Positions 6,956 through 7,587 of a stretch of 7,587 nucleotides of DNA are shown piece after piece. Source of the stretch: Alphaproteobacteria bacterium (lineage in GTDB: Bacteria > Pseudomonadota > Alphaproteobacteria > GCA-2731375). The notes under the pieces were generated by a model that saw only the letters and a program-made list of their open reading frames with translations, was not told the DNA's origin and did no database searches. The first letter of the stretch is position 1, and each line of letters opens with the position of its first letter. Position numbers and translations under genes: made by a program. The stretch spans positions 1-7,587 of the forward strand of contig JASLMY010000239.1 in the NCBI GenBank assembly GCA_030746295.1, read 5' to 3'.

Positions 6956-7321
6956 TCAGCCGCGCCGGCCGACGACAAGGCCCTCGCGGCGCAGGATCTC
7001 GTGGACGACGTGGTCGACGTCGGCGTCGTCGAGCTCGAAGTCCTCGAGCGTCTCGCGCAGGATGTCCGTCATTTCGTGGAAGTCCGGCTTGGTTATGTTG
7101 AGCGGCTGGTGGACGCGCTCGATCACCTCGTCCGAATACGCCGCCGGGCCGCCCATCATCGAGGCGATGAACTTGGTCTGGTGGTCGATCAAGTGCCGCA
7201 TCTCGGCACCTTCGAAATACTTGCAGAGCGCTTCGGATTCCAAGACCTTGTCGTAGAACGACGAGACGATCTTCCGGACCGTCGAAAAGCCACCGCTGCG
7301 CTCGAAAACGCTGACAGCCAT
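6956..7321 (-). CDS. Group 1 truncated haemoglobin (trHbN-type)
   Basis: This is a complete 121-residue 2-on-2 globin. It begins AVSVFERSGGFSTVRKIV and contains FYDKVL, the HQTKFIASMMGGPAAY segment and RVHQPLNIT. By alignment from memory with Mycobacterium trHbN, His71 is the proximal (F8) haem ligand, Tyr23 is B10, Leu44 is E7 and Gln48 is E11. Tyr B10 with Gln E11 favours stable O2 binding and NO chemistry. I chose the ATG at 7321 because a GGGGGAGGG lies upstream (complement of 7329-7337) and the globin fold begins there; an ATG 23 codons earlier adds only non-globin sequence. It is the first gene of an operon with the adenylate cyclase. Its role could be gas sensing for the cyclase or NO/O2 handling; the context favours the former, but this is inference. 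Confidence 0.92.
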   Translation of the reverse strand: MAVSVFERSGGFSTVRKIVSSFYDKVLESEALCKYFEGAEMRHLIDHQTKFIASMMGGPAAYSDEVIERVHQPLNITKPDFHEMTDILRETLEDFELDDADVDHVVHEILRREGLVVGRRG

Positions 7322-7557
7322 TTCGGTTCCCTCCCCCTGGTCCGTCCCGCACCCGGCAGCTCGCGTCATATGCGAACAGCGAACCACCATGGCAGGACCG
7401 TCCTAATGTGGGGACGATCACGGCCTATTGAAGGGGCGGCGCCAAATAGGTCCGCCCTCGCGGGTGGATCATGTGTTCATCGCCTGGCGAGGCGATCGAG
7501 CGACGCCAGGCTAACAGTCTGTCGGACTTTGGGAGTGTTTTCGGTTAGAACCGTGCC
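7322..7557. promoter_or_regulatory. Intergenic region upstream of the globin-cyclase operon
   Basis: This stretch must hold the operon promoter, but I find no convincing -35/-10 pair and no CRP, FNR or NsrR-like site. It contains a 6-bp inverted repeat, CCTATT/AATAGG (7424-7429 and 7445-7450), and a short palindrome, AGGACCGTCCT (7394-7404). It also contains a stem with perfect 8-bp arms, described separately. No gene is visible. Confidence 0.4.
7482..7511. repeat. Inverted repeat with 8-bp arms
   Basis: GCCTGGCG (7482-7489) and CGCCAGGC (7504-7511) are perfect reverse complements separated by 14 bases. No T-run follows on either strand, so it is not a standard intrinsic terminator. It could be an operator, or a structure at the junction with the possible mobile element that begins to the right. 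Confidence 0.4.
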
Positions 7558-7587
7558 ATGGTCAAATTTGTCGACTGCGAGCGGGAT
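7558..7587 (+). CDS. 5' end of an unidentified gene at the right edge, possibly a transposase
   Basis: An ATG at 7558 opens a frame of ten codons to the window end (MVKFVDCERD). An in-frame stop lies at 7546-7548, so this is the first possible start. There is no good ribosome binding site. The ten residues resemble, from memory, the N-terminus of some IS1182-type transposases (a short lead, then F-V-x-x-x-R-D), but this is far too short to assign. Confidence 0.25.
   Translation, partial: MVKFVDCERD

Noticed and set aside
6930..7421. N-terminal extension of the cyclase frame up to 7421
   Set aside because: The extra 164 residues overlap the globin gene in another frame and are Arg/Pro-rich with no domain. 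The GTG at 6929 is preceded by a suitable ribosome site.
7322..7557. CRP, FNR or NO-responsive operator upstream of the globin gene
   Set aside because: I looked for TGTGA-N6-TCACA and TTGAT-N4-ATCAA type sites and found only partial half-sites.

Overview
The window is GC-rich DNA that looks like an alphaproteobacterium, probably of the Rhodospirillales type. This is inferred from GC content, codon use and gene families and was not checked by any search. It holds five complete protein genes and two gene fragments at the edges. I see no tRNA, rRNA, CRISPR array or prophage.

Left part. A minus-strand gene begins at about position 15 and runs off the left edge. It is recognisable only from a good Shine-Dalgarno site and five codons, and an AT-richer upstream region carries a candidate promoter overlapped by a 20-bp inverted repeat (157-176). 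Next come two minus-strand genes in tandem: a small exported protein of unknown function (2108-2668) and, downstream of it, a B12-binding-type radical SAM protein (212-2077).

Centre. Divergent from the small exported protein is a large plus-strand gene (2865-5828). It encodes a 987-residue exported caspase-family protein with a signal sequence, a caspase (C14) domain with an intact His/Cys dyad, two copies of a 40-residue linker module flanking an SH3-like domain, a Cys-containing cap region, and eleven gap-free 36-residue SEL1 repeats. The divergent intergenic region has candidate promoters for both genes and a 12-bp direct repeat.

Right part. A two-gene minus-strand operon converges on the caspase gene: a group 1 truncated haemoglobin (6956-7321), then after 26 bp a PAS-linked class III adenylate cyclase (5865-6929) with all expected catalytic residues. 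The arrangement suggests that a haem-bound gas (O2 or NO) is linked to cAMP production, with sensor and cyclase as separate polypeptides. This is the most interesting system in the window. At the right edge a plus-strand reading frame opens at 7558, and its first ten residues faintly resemble the start of some IS1182-type transposases.

The genes form three apparently separate functional groups: radical SAM plus exported protein, exported caspase-SEL1 protein, and globin-cyclase signalling. Nothing in the sequence directly ties the three together.
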